Positions 1 to 11,961 of a DNA stretch of 64,000 nucleotides are shown here, one piece after another; within the stretch, counting starts at the first letter, position 1, and every line of letters starts with the position of its first letter. Under the pieces are notes generated by a model. The model did no database searches, was not told where the DNA came from, and saw only the letters and a list, made by a program, of their open reading frames with translations. The position numbers and the translations under genes are program-made. The stretch is from Muscardinus avellanarius. Lineage: Eukaryota > Chordata > Mammalia > Rodentia > Gliridae. The DNA is taken from positions 149,163,860-149,227,859 of the forward strand of contig OY726557.1 of assembly GCA_963383645.1 (NCBI GenBank). The letters run 5' to 3'.

Positions 1-13
1 CCATCCCCAGTGC

Positions 14-14
<1 letters not shown>
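1..14 (+). repeat. 3' end of an ID-type SINE half (truncated by window edge)
   Basis: The first bases CCATCCCCAGTGC match the conserved end of the ID half of the dimeric SINE seen throughout the window. The A-tail has turned into the CA repeat that follows. The rest lies outside the window. Confidence 0.6.

Positions 15-67
<53 letters not shown>
15..67. repeat. (AC)n microsatellite
   Basis: About 26 uninterrupted AC units directly after a SINE 3' end. The His-Thr open frame across it is only the repeat translated and is not a gene. Confidence 0.97.
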
Positions 68-69
<2 letters not shown>

Positions 70-449
70 CAAAGGAAATTACTTCCTTTTGGTTCAAGAA
101 TGCAAACAAACCAAAGGCATTGTAAGAACTTGCAAGAAATATGCCATATCTATGTTTCTACTTTGTCACTAAGTTCATTAGCCAATAAGCCTTGAATTAT
201 ATTGTGAAAACAATACAATGATGAATGTGCTTATTTTAATGTATAAGTCTAATTAAATATTTATTGAATTAACCTCATACAGATATTAAACAAAAAATTT
301 AAAAATATTCTAAACAAATTTTTTAGGGGTAAAGACTACAGGCCCTTTCACTTTTTTTTTTTATATTTTTCAAGTTTTCAAACTTCCGGTATCAAGAACA
401 TGTAACATAAAAACATATTTTATATCTTAAAATATTCATGAGATAATTT

Positions 450-656
450 TTTTGTGATGCTAGAATTGAACTCAGGGGAATTGTAGCGCCAGGCTTTACA
501 GCCAGACCTATTTTTCATTCTTTATTTTGAAACAGGGTCTCACTAAGTTGCAGAGGGCCTCACTAAGTAGCTGAGGCTGGCTGAGAACCCTGGTCCTCCT
601 GTCTCAGCCTCCCAAGTACTAGGATTAAAAGTGTACACCACCATACCAGGCTCTCC
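450..656 (-). mobile_element. Dimeric B1-ID SINE, minus strand, with target-site duplication
   Basis: Read on the minus strand it has the B1 half (ending near 653) and then a degraded ID half whose T-run begins near 448. An 11-bp perfect duplication TGAGATAATTT flanks it at 439-449 and 657-667, so it inserted by L1-type target-primed reverse transcription. Substitutions are numerous, so this is not a recent copy. Confidence 0.9.
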
Positions 657-844
657 TGAGATAATTTAATGAAGAAAGTAAAAAATCAGAGAAAATGAGC
701 CTTTCTAGGATGTGCTGCATTAAGATGAAAATTATTTTTAAGTAAGGAAAAATTCTAAAGGTAAGTAAATTCTCTTTGGATTCTGATATCTCATCAAAAT
801 TCTGATTTCAAAGCTAAACATTTGAATCTGAAACATCTCTCTTC

Positions 845-1075
845 TAATAGTGATTTATTACTGAGAACATACTGTGTGCCTATTACTATACCCAACACTT
901 AGCATTATTAATATCTCTTGCTCATTATCCGTGCTGGAAGGCAAGGATTATACCCTAGTTTTAGATCTGAACTTCTGGACTTTAAGAGATTAAATAATTT
1001 TCCCAAGGCCACGTGGTCAATAAGCTGAATAAGCTGTGGCATCAAGACTTAAATCCATGATTATCTGATATATAT
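845..1075 (+). repeat. MIR (ancient tRNA-derived SINE)
   Basis: Contains diverged versions of the MIR blocks: ACTGTGTGCC..ACACTTAGCATT near 870-905 and AGATTAAATAATTTTCCCAAGGCCAC near 986-1012, followed by the AAGACTTAAATCC tail. MIRs are pre-eutherian and inactive. Exact edges are uncertain. Confidence 0.75.
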
Positions 1076-1869
1076 TTCCCTTTTTAAAGGAGATCATAAC
1101 ATTTTATCCGATCAAAATTAGCTTGTTTATGGAGAGACCAAGTTAAATTTTTAATAATTTCTCAATACTCTGTGATTTATAATGAAGCAAATACATATGC
1201 CTGGTCCAAATATGATTTTCTTTTGTCATTCAAAAGCTGTATAAGTAGATGATTAGCAGCCCCAAGGAATTTTATTCTAGGTTCTAAGCTGCATATTTTC
1301 AGGTTTCTTAGGGGTATTTAACTTCAAAGGCTTCCAAAAGCAGATCACTGTGGTCTAATAAAATTGTGGTGGTACTCTTAAAAGTACTTCGCACCATCCC
1401 TTTGAAGCTAAGTTCAATTTCTTTATGCTTTTACAATCAAAGTTTCTATTTTCTTTTTTTTTAATTTATTTTCTGTTTCGGCAAGGCACTGAGTTTTTTA
1501 GACACTGTCATGTTTTTGTAAGTCATTTGAAATTTTGTTTACTTAAAGCTTTTCTTTGGAAATGTCTATAAAGTCACAATAAGACATTAATGAGAGGCCA
1601 ATTAAAATATTTTCCAAACTCAGGAGCAGCAGAATCTGTTCATTAATAAGTGGCATTACCACAGATATGAGTTTGAATATGTTTACATCATAGAGCAATA
1701 TTTATTTTTTTGTTAGGAACATGAAATTCAGAGTGAGCCTAACATGAGTTCAAATTTCAGTTTATCAACCAAATGATTTCAGATATATTTCTCATTTGTA
1801 GACTAGGGATAATAATATTTCCTCATGTGCTAACATTTTAATTAATTGAGCTAATCCTAAACAGTTATG

Positions 1870-2262
1870 GCCAGACATGGCCTAATAGGCCTCTAATCCC
1901 TGTACTTGTGAGGTTGCAAGAGGAGGATCACAGGTTTGGCTTAGCCTCAGCAATTTAGAAAGACCTTGCTTCAAAATAAAATAGAGCTAGGCATAGTGGC
2001 ACGTGTTTATAATTCCACTATTTGGGAGGCTGAGCCAGGCGGATCCCAGTTTCAGGCCGGCCTCAGCAACTTAGTGAGGATCTCCTCAACTTAAGATTCT
2101 GTTTCAAAATAAGGAATGAAAAAAGGGCTGGGGGTGTCCTGCAGAGGTAGAATGCCCCAGGTATCAATTCCCAGTACCACAAAAGTTAAATAGAATTAAA
2201 ACAGGTTTGGAGTGCAGCTCAGAGGTGTAATCTCTCTAGGTGCAATTTCCACCATCAGAAAC
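1870..2262 (+). mobile_element. Old dimeric SINE, split by a younger SINE
   Basis: The B1 half is at 1870-1984 and a matching ID half resumes at about 2191-2262. Between them sits a complete second B1-ID SINE. The two outer pieces join naturally at the A-rich linker when the inner element is removed. Confidence 0.7.
1985..2190 (+). mobile_element. Dimeric SINE nested in the A-rich linker of another SINE
   Basis: A full B1-ID unit (GGCATAGTGGCAC ... GGGCTGGGGGTGT ... CCCAGTACCAC) occupying the linker of the older copy. The short flanks TAAAATAG and TTAAATAG may be a worn duplication. Confidence 0.75.
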
Positions 2263-2634
2263 AAATAAATACAGAAACAAATAGGTTAGTATATTGCTGA
2301 CACCTAAGGTCAATGAACAGTCACTATCATTTTGTTTTATTGACAATTGTTATTAATTCTAAAATATTTATATTGTGTAGATATTTCTTTGCAAGAAACA
2401 ACATTGAATAAAGATCAAAAAGTAAACTTGCTATATCTCCTCTCCCCTACTAAAATACATTCCTCCTACTTCCGTTTGTCTTAAGAAGACCTTTGCTTTT
2501 TCAGGGCCAGAATATCTTTTATATCAGAGAGGCTGAGTTAATTTGTAATTTAAGGAAATTAACTTTCTGGCTGAGAATGAGGATATAAGAAGGGTGCATC
2601 CTGCTCCTTTGTCAGAAGGACAAATACTCAATTA

Positions 2635-2721
2635 GTGAGATCCAGTTTCAAAATAAAAAAAATAAAAATAGGGCTAGAGGTGTAGCCCAGAGGTAAAATA
2701 CACCTGGACTCAAACCCTAGT

Positions 2722-2724
<3 letters not shown>
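2635..2724 (+). mobile_element. 5'-truncated dimeric SINE (ID half)
   Basis: Starts in the linker (AGTGAGATCCAGTTTCAAAATA) and runs through a recognisable ID half ending CAAACCCTAGTA. The tail becomes a CA microsatellite. Confidence 0.8.

Positions 2725-2774
<50 letters not shown>
2725..2774. repeat. (AC)n microsatellite in a SINE tail
   Basis: About 25 AC units where the A-tail of the preceding SINE should be. Confidence 0.97.
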
Positions 2775-2776
<2 letters not shown>

Positions 2777-4119
2777 CAAATGTCCAAGGTTTCAGGTAGA
2801 ACTCTTGGGCCAAGAGGCCTTAATGTCAGCCTCCTAAGTATCAAAAGAACTTCAGAGTATGCTGTGCATCAAATGCGAAAAGTAACCATGCCAGAATGAA
2901 TCAGGGAAAAATAAAAGGAATAATTGATGTAAGAAAGAAGAAGTAAGAAAGGGAAGGAGAAATTCTTCTTTGGATTTGGAAAAATATGCTCTATAGTTCA
3001 TTTGTGATGAACTATAAATTAAACCTTCCAGAGTGAAAGGATGCTGATAAGGATCTGAGTAGTGACTGAAAATTTATTGATTTAAACCTTGACAATACAG
3101 CTTACTGGCTGTGTGTTCAGTCTCTGGCAACAAGCCTGCATTTATATCTCAGGTCTGAAGCTCACTATTGTTTATTTTTAGTCCAATTGCTATAACTTTC
3201 TGCATTTACATCCTCTTTTAAGAAATAAAACTATGCAACACTCTGAGACTTTGAGGATAATTAAATAAAATAATACATAAAGCTATCAATGTCTCTCACA
3301 TTATGATTACAGAATAAACTGCAATTCTTGCTATATTCTAGTATATCATTAATTTATTAATAATTAAATTTTGAAATATCTTTAATGGACCTATCTACCC
3401 ATCTATACAGAGTCTCAAGTTGCTTTCTGGAGATGGCAGGCTTGGTGATCCAACATGAAGAAAGAAACAAAGATATCATAACTACCAAGGTCATTAATTT
3501 AGGAAAGTAGTTATAGTAAACCAACTTTTTTCTATACCCTATCATTTTTCTTGTTTTCTTTAAACTTATATTATACATCATAGTGAGATTCAATTTCATG
3601 CATGTGCACGTGACTTGCAATATTGGTATGTCTGACATAATTTCTCACAGACTTCCCCATTATCTTCAAGAAGAAAAATTAGTTTGTAATGCCATTGTTG
3701 CTTTTATGACACTTTTTCTTAAATTCAATCAATTTTATAGAGGATTACAATGGATTTTGAAGGAAGTGGTTATTCCAGAAAAAGCAGAAGTAGGTCTGTA
3801 AAATATATGAACTATGAGCATGCTTATAGGCACAAGGAAATACTTAATAATATTTAAATTGGTAAACCCTTCAAAATAACTTGGTAAAATGTGGTATCCA
3901 ATTTATTGTTTTGCTTTATAATTGACTTTAGAATGACTACCACAGATTATTTCTTTTTCTCATTCGTGTGATGATTTGCATTTTTCCATCTCCATAGTAA
4001 TCACCATGATTATTTTTGTTTTAGGTTTCCATAGTAAAATAATCAATAGAAATGATAAATTATTTCATATACAAAAATAGGAAGCCATATTTGGAGATAA
4101 CAAATAGCAGAAATAGTCA
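2775..4119. other. No recognisable gene or repeat
   Basis: AT-rich sequence. A perfect 10-bp inverted repeat with a 5-base loop lies at 2992-3016. Short open frames exist on both strands but overlap each other and show no family motif. Confidence 0.5.
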
Positions 4120-4226
4120 TATATGGCAGCAGTGGGGGATACTGAGGATTGAACCCAGTAGTATTCTTCCTTTGAGCTACAGCTTCAGTCTCTTTTTTTT
4201 CAGGCATATGCCACCATGCCCAGCTC
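4120..4226 (-). mobile_element. Internally deleted dimeric SINE, minus strand
   Basis: The ID half (GATTGAACCCAGTAG..GAGCTACAGC) is followed directly by the 5' end of the B1 half (ATGCCACCATGCCCAGCTC). The middle of the element is missing. Confidence 0.7.
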
Positions 4227-4260
4227 AAACTGAGTTTTTTTTTTTTTAAAGTATACTTCA

Positions 4261-4338
4261 GGGGCTGCAAGTATAGCTCAGTAGTAGGGAACATGTCTAG
4301 CATGCACCAAGCCCTGGGTTGGATCCCTCTCACTACAT
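4261..4338 (+). mobile_element. Stand-alone ID element (tRNA-Ala/BC1-type)
   Basis: GGGGCTGCAAGTATAGCTCA .. CCCTGGGTTGGATCCC keeps the A-box-like and B-box-like blocks of rodent ID elements, including the TAGCATGCACCAAGCC arm that the dimeric copies have lost. It is a monomer with no B1 half. Confidence 0.8.
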
Positions 4339-4978
4339 GCATATAAGTAAAACTTATGCTTTTATAGTGCAGTTGGTATATGAAAAGATTTCCATAGTAA
4401 TCCAAAACACACAATATTAAAATATCTAGAAGAAATAAGCGACACAAGGCAAAACTAATTTTCTAATAATCTATTATTGTTGCTTTTGTATATAAAAGTT
4501 AAAACAATCTATGATGAAAATAGCATTTTAGTTAAGTAAGCTACATGGAAATAATTTCTTAAAAATATCCCCCAAGTTATACATATTTGGGGGTAATACA
4601 GTAACCCTAGTTTACTCAGAAGAATGAAGGAAGTTTGTGGGAGTAAGAAACAAGTGCGAAGGCATTTAAGGAATCATTAGGCTGGTGTAGGACAGAAAGG
4701 CAATGAGCACTGCGTCTACTCCTGGGAGTTTTTATTAAACAGAGCAGATGTCCTAAACTAATCCCGCATTCAATAAACAGTAAAGAACAAACTCTCAGTT
4801 GACTTTCAGTCTTATCACACATTGTTCCATAATCACAGTCATGCATATAAAATCAGTAAATATGGCTCTTTGTCCTAGAGCAACAGAAATGTAAAACCTA
4901 TTTTTACTTCATTTTTCACATAAAGAAACATTGCTCATGTGTATATGAGAAGCCTGTAGAATAACAGTGTTGTTCCTC
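4339..4978. other. No recognisable gene or repeat
   Basis: AT-rich sequence with short overlapping frames only. Nothing matches a family I know. Confidence 0.45.
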
Positions 4979-4992
4979 AAAAGAACCAAATC

Positions 4993-5200
4993 GCCGGGTG
5001 TGGTGGCGCATGCTTGTAATCCCCGTGCTTGGGAGGCAGAGACAGGAGGATCACGCTGGTTCGGAGCCAAACTTTCTGGCTTAAGAGACCCTGTTTCCAA
5101 ATAAAATATAAAATAGGTCTGGGAGTGTAGCCCGTGGGAGTGAATCCCGGAGGTAGAAGGGCTTCCAGGAACCCCAGTATCACCAAAAAAAAAAAAAAAA
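4993..5200 (+). mobile_element. Young-type dimeric SINE with long TSD and internal duplication
   Basis: Complete from GCCGGGTGTGGTGGCGC to a pure A-tail. It belongs to the subfamily ending GGCTTCCAGGAACCCCAGTA. The flanks AAAAGAACCAAATC (4979-4992) and AGAACCAAATC preceded by the A-tail (5201-5211) are its target-site duplication. A 15-bp unit is tandemly duplicated at 5121-5150. Confidence 0.95.
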
Positions 5201-5440
5201 AGAACCAAATCCATATTAGCATGTTCTCCTTGGGGTAAGACATGAAATAAGACATCAGAAAATTGTGAAGTTTCATAAACCTTAACAAGTAAGGCAATCT
5301 GACACACTGTGTGGTGTCTCATTTATAGAATTTTTGAAATAGGAATCAAAATTATGAAAAGACTTTAAAAAGAAAAATATGTTGAAATAAAGATAATAAA
5401 ATAAGACAGAATAGCAGCTAGCAAACATTTTTCTTATTAT

Positions 5441-5780
5441 AGGTTAAGCATCCGTAACTCAAAAATATGAAACTTGAAATGCTCCAAATCTAAATTTTTT
5501 TTGTATTTACATGACACTATGTGTTGTAAATTTCATACCTAGCCTCATCTAATGTGTCATGATCTATTTAAAGGTGTACTAAATATTGTTTAAAGTTACC
5601 CTCAGGATATATGTATATGTATATAAAAGATGAATAAATTTTGTATTTAGATATGGGTGTCATTACCAAGATACTTCATTATATATATGCAAATATTTGA
5701 GTCTAGAAATGGTTCCAAATTCAAAATCTTTCCAGTTCCAAGCATGTTGAATAAGAGATTTTCAGCCTGCACACCAAAAT
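5441..5780 (+). repeat. Possible ancient DNA-transposon-type repeat
   Basis: The opening GTTAAGCATCCGTAACTC and GAAATGCTCCAAATCTAAA resemble a common old mammalian repeat whose copies start GGTTAAGCATCCC and contain GAAATGCTCCAAAATC. I do not assign a family name. A repeat-library search would settle it. Confidence 0.4.
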
Positions 5781-5948
5781 ATGTGATTATTTGTGCAATA
5801 TTATTCATTTTCCCACATAATTGAGTTAATGACAAAACAAATATTTCTAATGATCTGAGTCTATTCTTAAAAATTCAAATACCTTTTCTAATTTACTTAC
5901 TATATCCACAATGTCATAAAGCCCTTAAAAAGAGGAATAATAGTACCC

Positions 5949-5952
<4 letters not shown>

Positions 5953-5999
<47 letters not shown>
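5953..5999. repeat. (TG)n microsatellite
   Basis: Uninterrupted TG run of about 23 units. Confidence 0.97.
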
Positions 6000-6000
<1 letters not shown>

Positions 6001-6801
6001 CGCCTACTTTAATGCTGCGTGAGGAACATGAAATCCAAGAATGTTATAAAATCCAGGTTTTAGCCAGAAAGATCAAGTATACTCCAATTGTGCACACTGG
6101 CTGTTCAGGTAACCTAGAAAAATTATAGCTTTTCATTGTATTTTATCTTTTATAGTTCTGCTCTTAAGAATGATATATTTTCTACAACTGATTCTTAGAA
6201 CTGTAAAGGAATTGTACCATTATACAAAAGAAACAAACTCTTTCATGTAGAAGAATAGACTTTCTTTGACACTATCAGTTTAAATATACAAGACACATAT
6301 AAAGAGGCCCTCACCGTCTCTTTGCTTAAAAAAATTGGAGACAGAATCCTGCTGTCTTTTCTGTCTTTACTTCTAACTGCTCAGTCCAAGAGAACTCAAT
6401 TAACAAATTCGGTACTCGGTGCTTCCCATGAAGAAGAAAAAGCTCTTAGAAAAGGGTTTAAAAACCTAGAAAAAATCTCATTTTTAAAAGAATTTTGTAT
6501 TGTTTGCATAAATTTTGGATTTATGGAGAACTTCTAAGAGATTATCAAAATATGACCTATTAGTAATCATTTCATATTTTATCAAATTGGTAACATCCCA
6601 AGATTTTCTCTAAATTATAACTTTCCCATTTTGCCTAGGTAGAGTAGCTTACACAAAAACAAATAGTTCTAGAAGGTAGGTAGTGGTAGAGAGTTGATAA
6701 TGGAGAGGTATTTATTTGCTCAGTGCATTATATTAATTAATAAGTAATGTTAAAATGTTAAAAAAATATTCTATTGGCACTAAAAGTGTTTTAAAAGTAG
6801 A
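6000..6801. other. No recognisable gene or repeat
   Basis: AT-rich sequence. The frame near 6322-6537 has no recognisable motif and no gene-like context. Confidence 0.45.
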
Positions 6802-6818
6802 AAAAAAATTAGATTTCA

Positions 6819-7028
6819 TGGGGCTGGGTGTGAAGGCACACACTTGTAATCCCAGCATTAGGGAGGCTGAGACAGGAGGATTGCAGTTTGTGGAGAGCTT
6901 CAGCTACTTAGTGAGGCCCTTTGCAACTCAGTGAGGCCCTGTTTCAAAAATAATAAGAGAATAAAAAAATGGGGCTGGGGGTATAGCTTAGAGGTAGAAT
7001 TCTCCTGGGTTCCATCCCCAGTACTGCC
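6819..7028 (+). mobile_element. Dimeric SINE with perfect 17-bp TSD
   Basis: Complete B1 half, linker and ID half ending CCATCCCCAGTACTGCC. AAAAAAATTAGATTTCA flanks it at 6802-6818 and 7029-7045, identical on both sides. Confidence 0.97.
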
Positions 7029-7045
7029 AAAAAAATTAGATTTCA

Positions 7046-9490
7046 AAAGATAGGAAGAAATTTGGAGCATGAAAAGAAAGGGGACATAGAATGAAGAAAA
7101 GATATCAATATACCTAAGCAATTGAGGATGAAGCTGAAATGGGAACATTAACAGCAGAGAGTCATAAGAGCGAGGAGCTCCTAATTTTCAATATGTAATT
7201 TGTAAATCAGTAGTTATATGTCAGTTATAGTTGTCATCAAGTGAAGAGGTGTGGCTTTTTCCACATTCATCATAAAAGATTTATTATGTTACTGTTATCT
7301 CATGTAATTTGCATGTCATATCTTAAGGTTGTTTTGCAGGAATTTTTTTTTTATTATCTGAATCTGAATTTGGATTGTTTTCCATTATCCTTTAGAAATC
7401 CAAGGATAATAGAAGATTAGTTATCTATCCCTGTCCTTTAGAGAACTGTAGTGAAAGTAGATCCTTCTTATTATATTTAACAAGTGTTAACCTCTTCAGA
7501 TATGGCCCTTTTGTCTATCTTCTTCCTTATTGCTTAAATTATCCAAAGTCCTACTTACTACCATAATTCTAATAATATTGTACAAGTTTTGAAAAATTAC
7601 CATCAGAAATATACTTTATAGAATCTTGATTTTCTGCATTTACCCAATACAGCCTTACTGAATTAATCATTAAATTTTGCATTCAGAGAGTGGGATTCTT
7701 ATTTCCCTGAGGAAATGATTCAGAGCTTTCAGGATGGAACTCTAAAGTACACATAGGTTAAAATCAGCTGCCCCTTCTTCTTATCCAACCATTGTCTCCC
7801 TGTCCTGATTCTATCAGGTTCGAGGGCAAGGATCACTACAGTTTCCAATCTGCTAAACTTTCAAGATCAAAATGTCAATCTTTCAAAAGTTCTTCAAAAA
7901 TATTTACCCACAAAGCACATTTTAAATATACCATAAATTGGTACACTGCTTTGGTGTCTATGTTTCCCCACTGACTACTGCCAGGTTTCTTTTAACCATC
8001 TATATTTTTAAGTGTTTGATTTCAATCATTATAGACAAATGAGATCACAGTATCAGAAATAAAATTTATTATTTCTTATATTAAATGTTGGATCTTAACC
8101 AATTCTTTTAATATTTGTCTCTCACTAATACCTCTTTTGTCTATTGTATTCTCCTCTAGGAACTTACAAAGTCTGAGAACCTTGTTTTACTATTTAAGCA
8201 CCATACCTTACTGTTTCCCTTGATAGATATTTAGATTCTGAATGATTAAAATAAAACAGAAAGTTTTCTTTCTCCATTAGGTTTCTAAAAATTCTTCTTG
8301 AATAGTCATGTTAGATTTTCCCTGCACTGGATGTACCCTATAGTTAGCTTCTCAGCAAAATAATTAGTGAGCCCTTAGTTTATGTCTAAAATTAAAATGA
8401 TTTTGGGCATTGAGTTAAAAATATGAATATGACATAGACCCAGACTTGATAAAAAAGAAAAAACACATGAGTAGTAATTACATGATATGACTAATAATAA
8501 GAACAAGGAGAATCAGATTTTGCATTGGAAAAGACATATCGAATATTTATTGTCATTGAAAGCTTCTCTAGCGAATGGCAAACTAATTTTAATTTTAAGC
8601 AATAAGTAGATGAAAAAATATTTCCAGCAGAGAGAATGGCATAATCATCAATATTAAAGAAAGAAACTATAGAATTTAAGGAAATTAGATACAGTCTTAT
8701 TAAGAACAAAAAGTATGAGACTGGATGGTAAGTGACAGGAAGTGAAAGCCCCAAATGATGAAGCATTACAGTGCTCTGCTAAGGTGTCAACTGGACTTTG
8801 ATTTAAAAAGTAGTATCAGAAAAGAGACTGAATAGAGATCTCGGTTGGTAAGAATTTTACATTCTAAAGTTAGGTTATCCGTGACTTAAAAGTCTGTTGC
8901 AACAACACTGGAGCTATAATTTTGAGTTCTACACTTATAATTGTCTTTCTTTTTATTAAATGTGAGATATAATGTATGATCTACTAACAGCAATTACAGT
9001 GGATTATAACCTCCCAAAAGACTAGAAGCAGTATTACACTATATGAGCATTTCATGCAATACACTTCATTCAGGAATGCATAAGAAACCACAAGAATCAT
9101 AAAAGCTGGTCTTATGATATGCTTCTCATCCTCCAGGAAATTCTTCCCATTCACTGAGCAAAGAGCATCATCCTAAGTTCCTGAGACAGTCATTTAGGAA
9201 CTGCTGATTGTTTATGACTGTGCTTTGGAAATGCAAGCTCAAGCAGATATTGGGCCAAGCATATGTAGAAGCTTACTAAATACTTGAAATAATAAGCAAG
9301 AGTGGAAAGACCTCTCTGCTGAGTCATCAGAGTGCTACGAACAAGAAGCCACACAGTGGCCAGGAACCAGAAGCAAACCAAGGGAAAGCAGTAGTTGAAT
9401 GAAAAAGGCTTCATCAAATGCCTGTTATGTGCATATGGATCAGAACATCCCTCTGATTAATCATGAACTACTAAAGAGACCATCACAGAG
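7046..9490. other. Long stretch without recognisable features
   Basis: Low-GC sequence with no exon I can support. 8150-8260 vaguely resembles the L2 3' end (a CCTTGTTTTACTATTTAAGCAC block), too weakly to call. Confidence 0.45.
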
Positions 9491-9501
9491 GTGCCCTTTC
9501 T

Positions 9502-9779
9502 GCCAGGTGTGGTGGTGCACACTTGTAACCTCAGCATTTGGGAGGTAGAGACGGGAGAATTGAGGTTCGTGGACAGCCTCAGCAACTTAGTGAGACCCGG
9601 TTTCAAAATAAAAAGTAAAAAATAGGGCAGGGGGTATAGCTCGGAGGTCAAATGCTCCTGGGTTCCTTCCCTAGACCCGCAAAAAAATTTTTTTCAATAA
9701 TAATAATAATAAAAAATAGGACTGGGGGTGTACCTCGGGGATACAATGCCTCTGAGTTCCATCCTCAGTACCACAAAAA
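9502..9779 (+). mobile_element. Trimeric B1-ID-ID SINE
   Basis: A B1 half (9502-9610), a first ID half ending near 9683 in an A/T-rich tail with an AAT run, then a second ID half (about 9716-9775). A perfect 11-bp duplication GTGCCCTTTCT at 9491-9501 and 9780-9790 encloses all three modules. The whole array therefore behaves as one insertion, or the extra ID was added inside one. Confidence 0.85.
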
Positions 9780-9790
9780 GTGCCCTTTCT

Positions 9791-10573
9791 CCTAAAGTAT
9801 CAAATATTTAGCCTAAAATTTAGATCCTGATTTACTTTTCATTATATTTATTATATTTCATTATTTGCCAGGTATATCCACCTTTGGTTCAACCAAAATT
9901 ATTTACTTACCCCAAATCACTGTCCTTATTGTGACACACATGAATACCTACATATCTACACATTCAGACACAAAAACACACAGTGTCATTCCCATCACTT
10001 TGTATAATGCATGTGATATAGTCTCATTTATTCAACTTGGATAATTATGTCGTGTAAATATTAAAGAATTTACTGAGACTTCCTTTTATCTATGTAAAGT
10101 TGTTTGTTTTATATAAAGAATCATGGATTCTAGCACCACTTTTATTTATGCCTTTATGTTCTGATGGATTCTATTTCAAATCATATCCTCAATATTTCCA
10201 TTCTTATAAAAGGAAAATAACAGAGTCAAATCATAGAAAGATTATACTGAGGACTAAATGGGTAAATGACTGAGAAATTGCTTACCACTTGGCTCTGCAA
10301 ATGAGAAACATTCAACTAAGAATAAGTGAATAGGAATGTACTCTCTATAGATAATTTATGTCCACTTAATAAACATTTAGAGCATGCCTACTTTGTTTCG
10401 TATATTTTGCTAGATATTAGAAATGGTGAAAAAATAATATCACTCCTGCTTTCCAAGATGATCCATTTCTGTAGACTCATTCAGTCAAAATCAAATTTAT
10501 GACAGAGCTACTACTGCACAGTATGGTAACTGTAGATAATAATTCAATAAGAGAAGAAAGGACTAAAAGAAGT
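9791..10573. other. No recognisable gene or repeat
   Basis: AT-rich. 10360-10540 (TAATAAACATTTAGAGCATGCC..) may be a worn ancient interspersed repeat, but I cannot place it. Confidence 0.4.
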
Positions 10574-10664
10574 ACTTTCTGAGACTGATTAATCTTACTT
10601 AGCATAATATTCTCTAGTTCTATCCGTTTTCCTGCAAATTCTTAATTATTATTCATTGACACTA
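10574..10664 (-). mobile_element. LINE-1 ORF2 C-terminal fragment, minus strand
   Basis: GACTGATTAATCTTACTTAGCATAAT and the following TCTAGTTCTATCCGTTTTCC match, in reverse, the end of LINE-1 ORF2 seen in full copies here (for example 17030-17070). Both ends are truncated. Confidence 0.75.
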
Positions 10665-11377
10665 GGATGAACAAAGCAGATAAAAAATAGTCAAGGGAAA
10701 AATCAGAAGTTAATATTGTTTGCTTTTTTGATTAAAATTGCTCCACTAAGAATTGTCTATTACTATTTACCACAAACTTCAAGCTATTAGAAATTACAAG
10801 TCAACATAAATCTCCTCTATTGCTCTGCTCACCCTGCTTCACCCTATTCCAATGGCTACTAGGAATAACATCAAAGAATCTTCTTCCTAGTGGACCATGA
10901 AATTAAAGCTCAGCAAACTGAAACAGCCAGTGGGTCTCTTTGCTAGAGAAAGCCCAATCTGTGCAGTCAGTAAAGAATGGAATGGCAAAGCATAAGGTCT
11001 CTAGGAGAATGTTTAAGTCTCCATATCAGGAGAGCTTAATGCTGGAGAGATGCTTCAGACTAAAGCCTTAAGATTTTGAGTAGGGCACTCAGCATATAAA
11101 AGACGTTATACCGGGAATTTTAACTCACCTGTCTTTGTTAAGTATTAAACAATAGAAACTTTGTCCTTCTCAGTGGGCAGAAAAATGAGAGATAAAGAAA
11201 GTCTTCTAAATACGAGGTTTCTACTTTCTGAACATGAAAATTTTTCTTTCAAATATTCCTATGATATTTAAAATGTGAAACTTTTGGTATTTAGATGCAA
11301 AAATAAGACTTTGCTTACTATTTTTCTTTAACTGATCAATTCAATTTTATAATAATAGAGCATTTTGTTAACTATTT
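10665..11377. other. No recognisable gene or repeat
   Basis: AT-rich sequence. No supported exon or repeat. Confidence 0.45.
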
Positions 11378-11612
11378 TTATTGAGCTCTAATTATAGGCC
11401 AAGCCCTGTTTTTTATCATTGTTCATATAAGTATTAATTATAATTTTATTACAATATTAATTTTCTTTGTTTTACCAAAGGGGGACCTGAGACATATGGA
11501 GATGAAGCAGTTAGACTGTAATCTCACAATTAGTGGACTACACAAGCAGTATTTATTTACGTCCAAGAAGTCTAACTCCAGAGTTTTCACTTTTAACCAT
11601 AACACCACACCT
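11378..11612 (+). repeat. MIR (ancient SINE)
   Basis: TTATTGAGCTCTAATTATAGGCCAAGCCCTG at the start and the AAGCAGTTAGACTGTAATCTCACAATTAGT..AAGTCTAACTCCAGAG region follow MIR order. Heavily diverged. Confidence 0.75.
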
Positions 11613-11961
11613 CAAAGGCACCTACTTCATGTTAGGATGTGTTTAATATTGAATATCTACAGATAACTAAATGTGCCATTTGCCTTCTTAGATATACAGT
11701 TTTAAGAAGGAGAGAACAGATTTTTAGTCGTGATAAAATATAACATTGCTATCAAATCAGTATATGCTATATAGAAGAAAAAGAAGCCAATTTTACCTAT
11801 ATAAATTAAAATCAAGAAAATCTTGAGATGACAATTAAAATTAAGCCATATTAATATCCATGTGCTTAGCAGAAGAAAATATGTATTGAAATGCATCACA
11901 TAACACACATTATTCCAATAAATTAATTCATTCATTCAGTACTCTTAAAAATCATGAGTTA

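Noticed and set aside
10..195. His-Thr repeat frame and similar Cys-Val frames at other CA/TG runs (2628, 12867, 12916)
   Set aside because: Simple microsatellite translation.
2992..3016. 10-bp perfect hairpin (TATAGTTCAT / ATGAACTATA) as a terminator or regulatory site
   Set aside because: Isolated short AT-rich inverted repeat. Expected by chance and without context.
4261..4338. Possible tRNA gene
   Set aside because: Only partial tRNA likeness in the 5' half. No cloverleaf or acceptor stem; fits the ID SINE.
4909..5322. Overlapping minus-strand frames of 137 and 106 codons
   Set aside because: They are the antisense of a SINE including its A-tail (poly-Phe) and flank.
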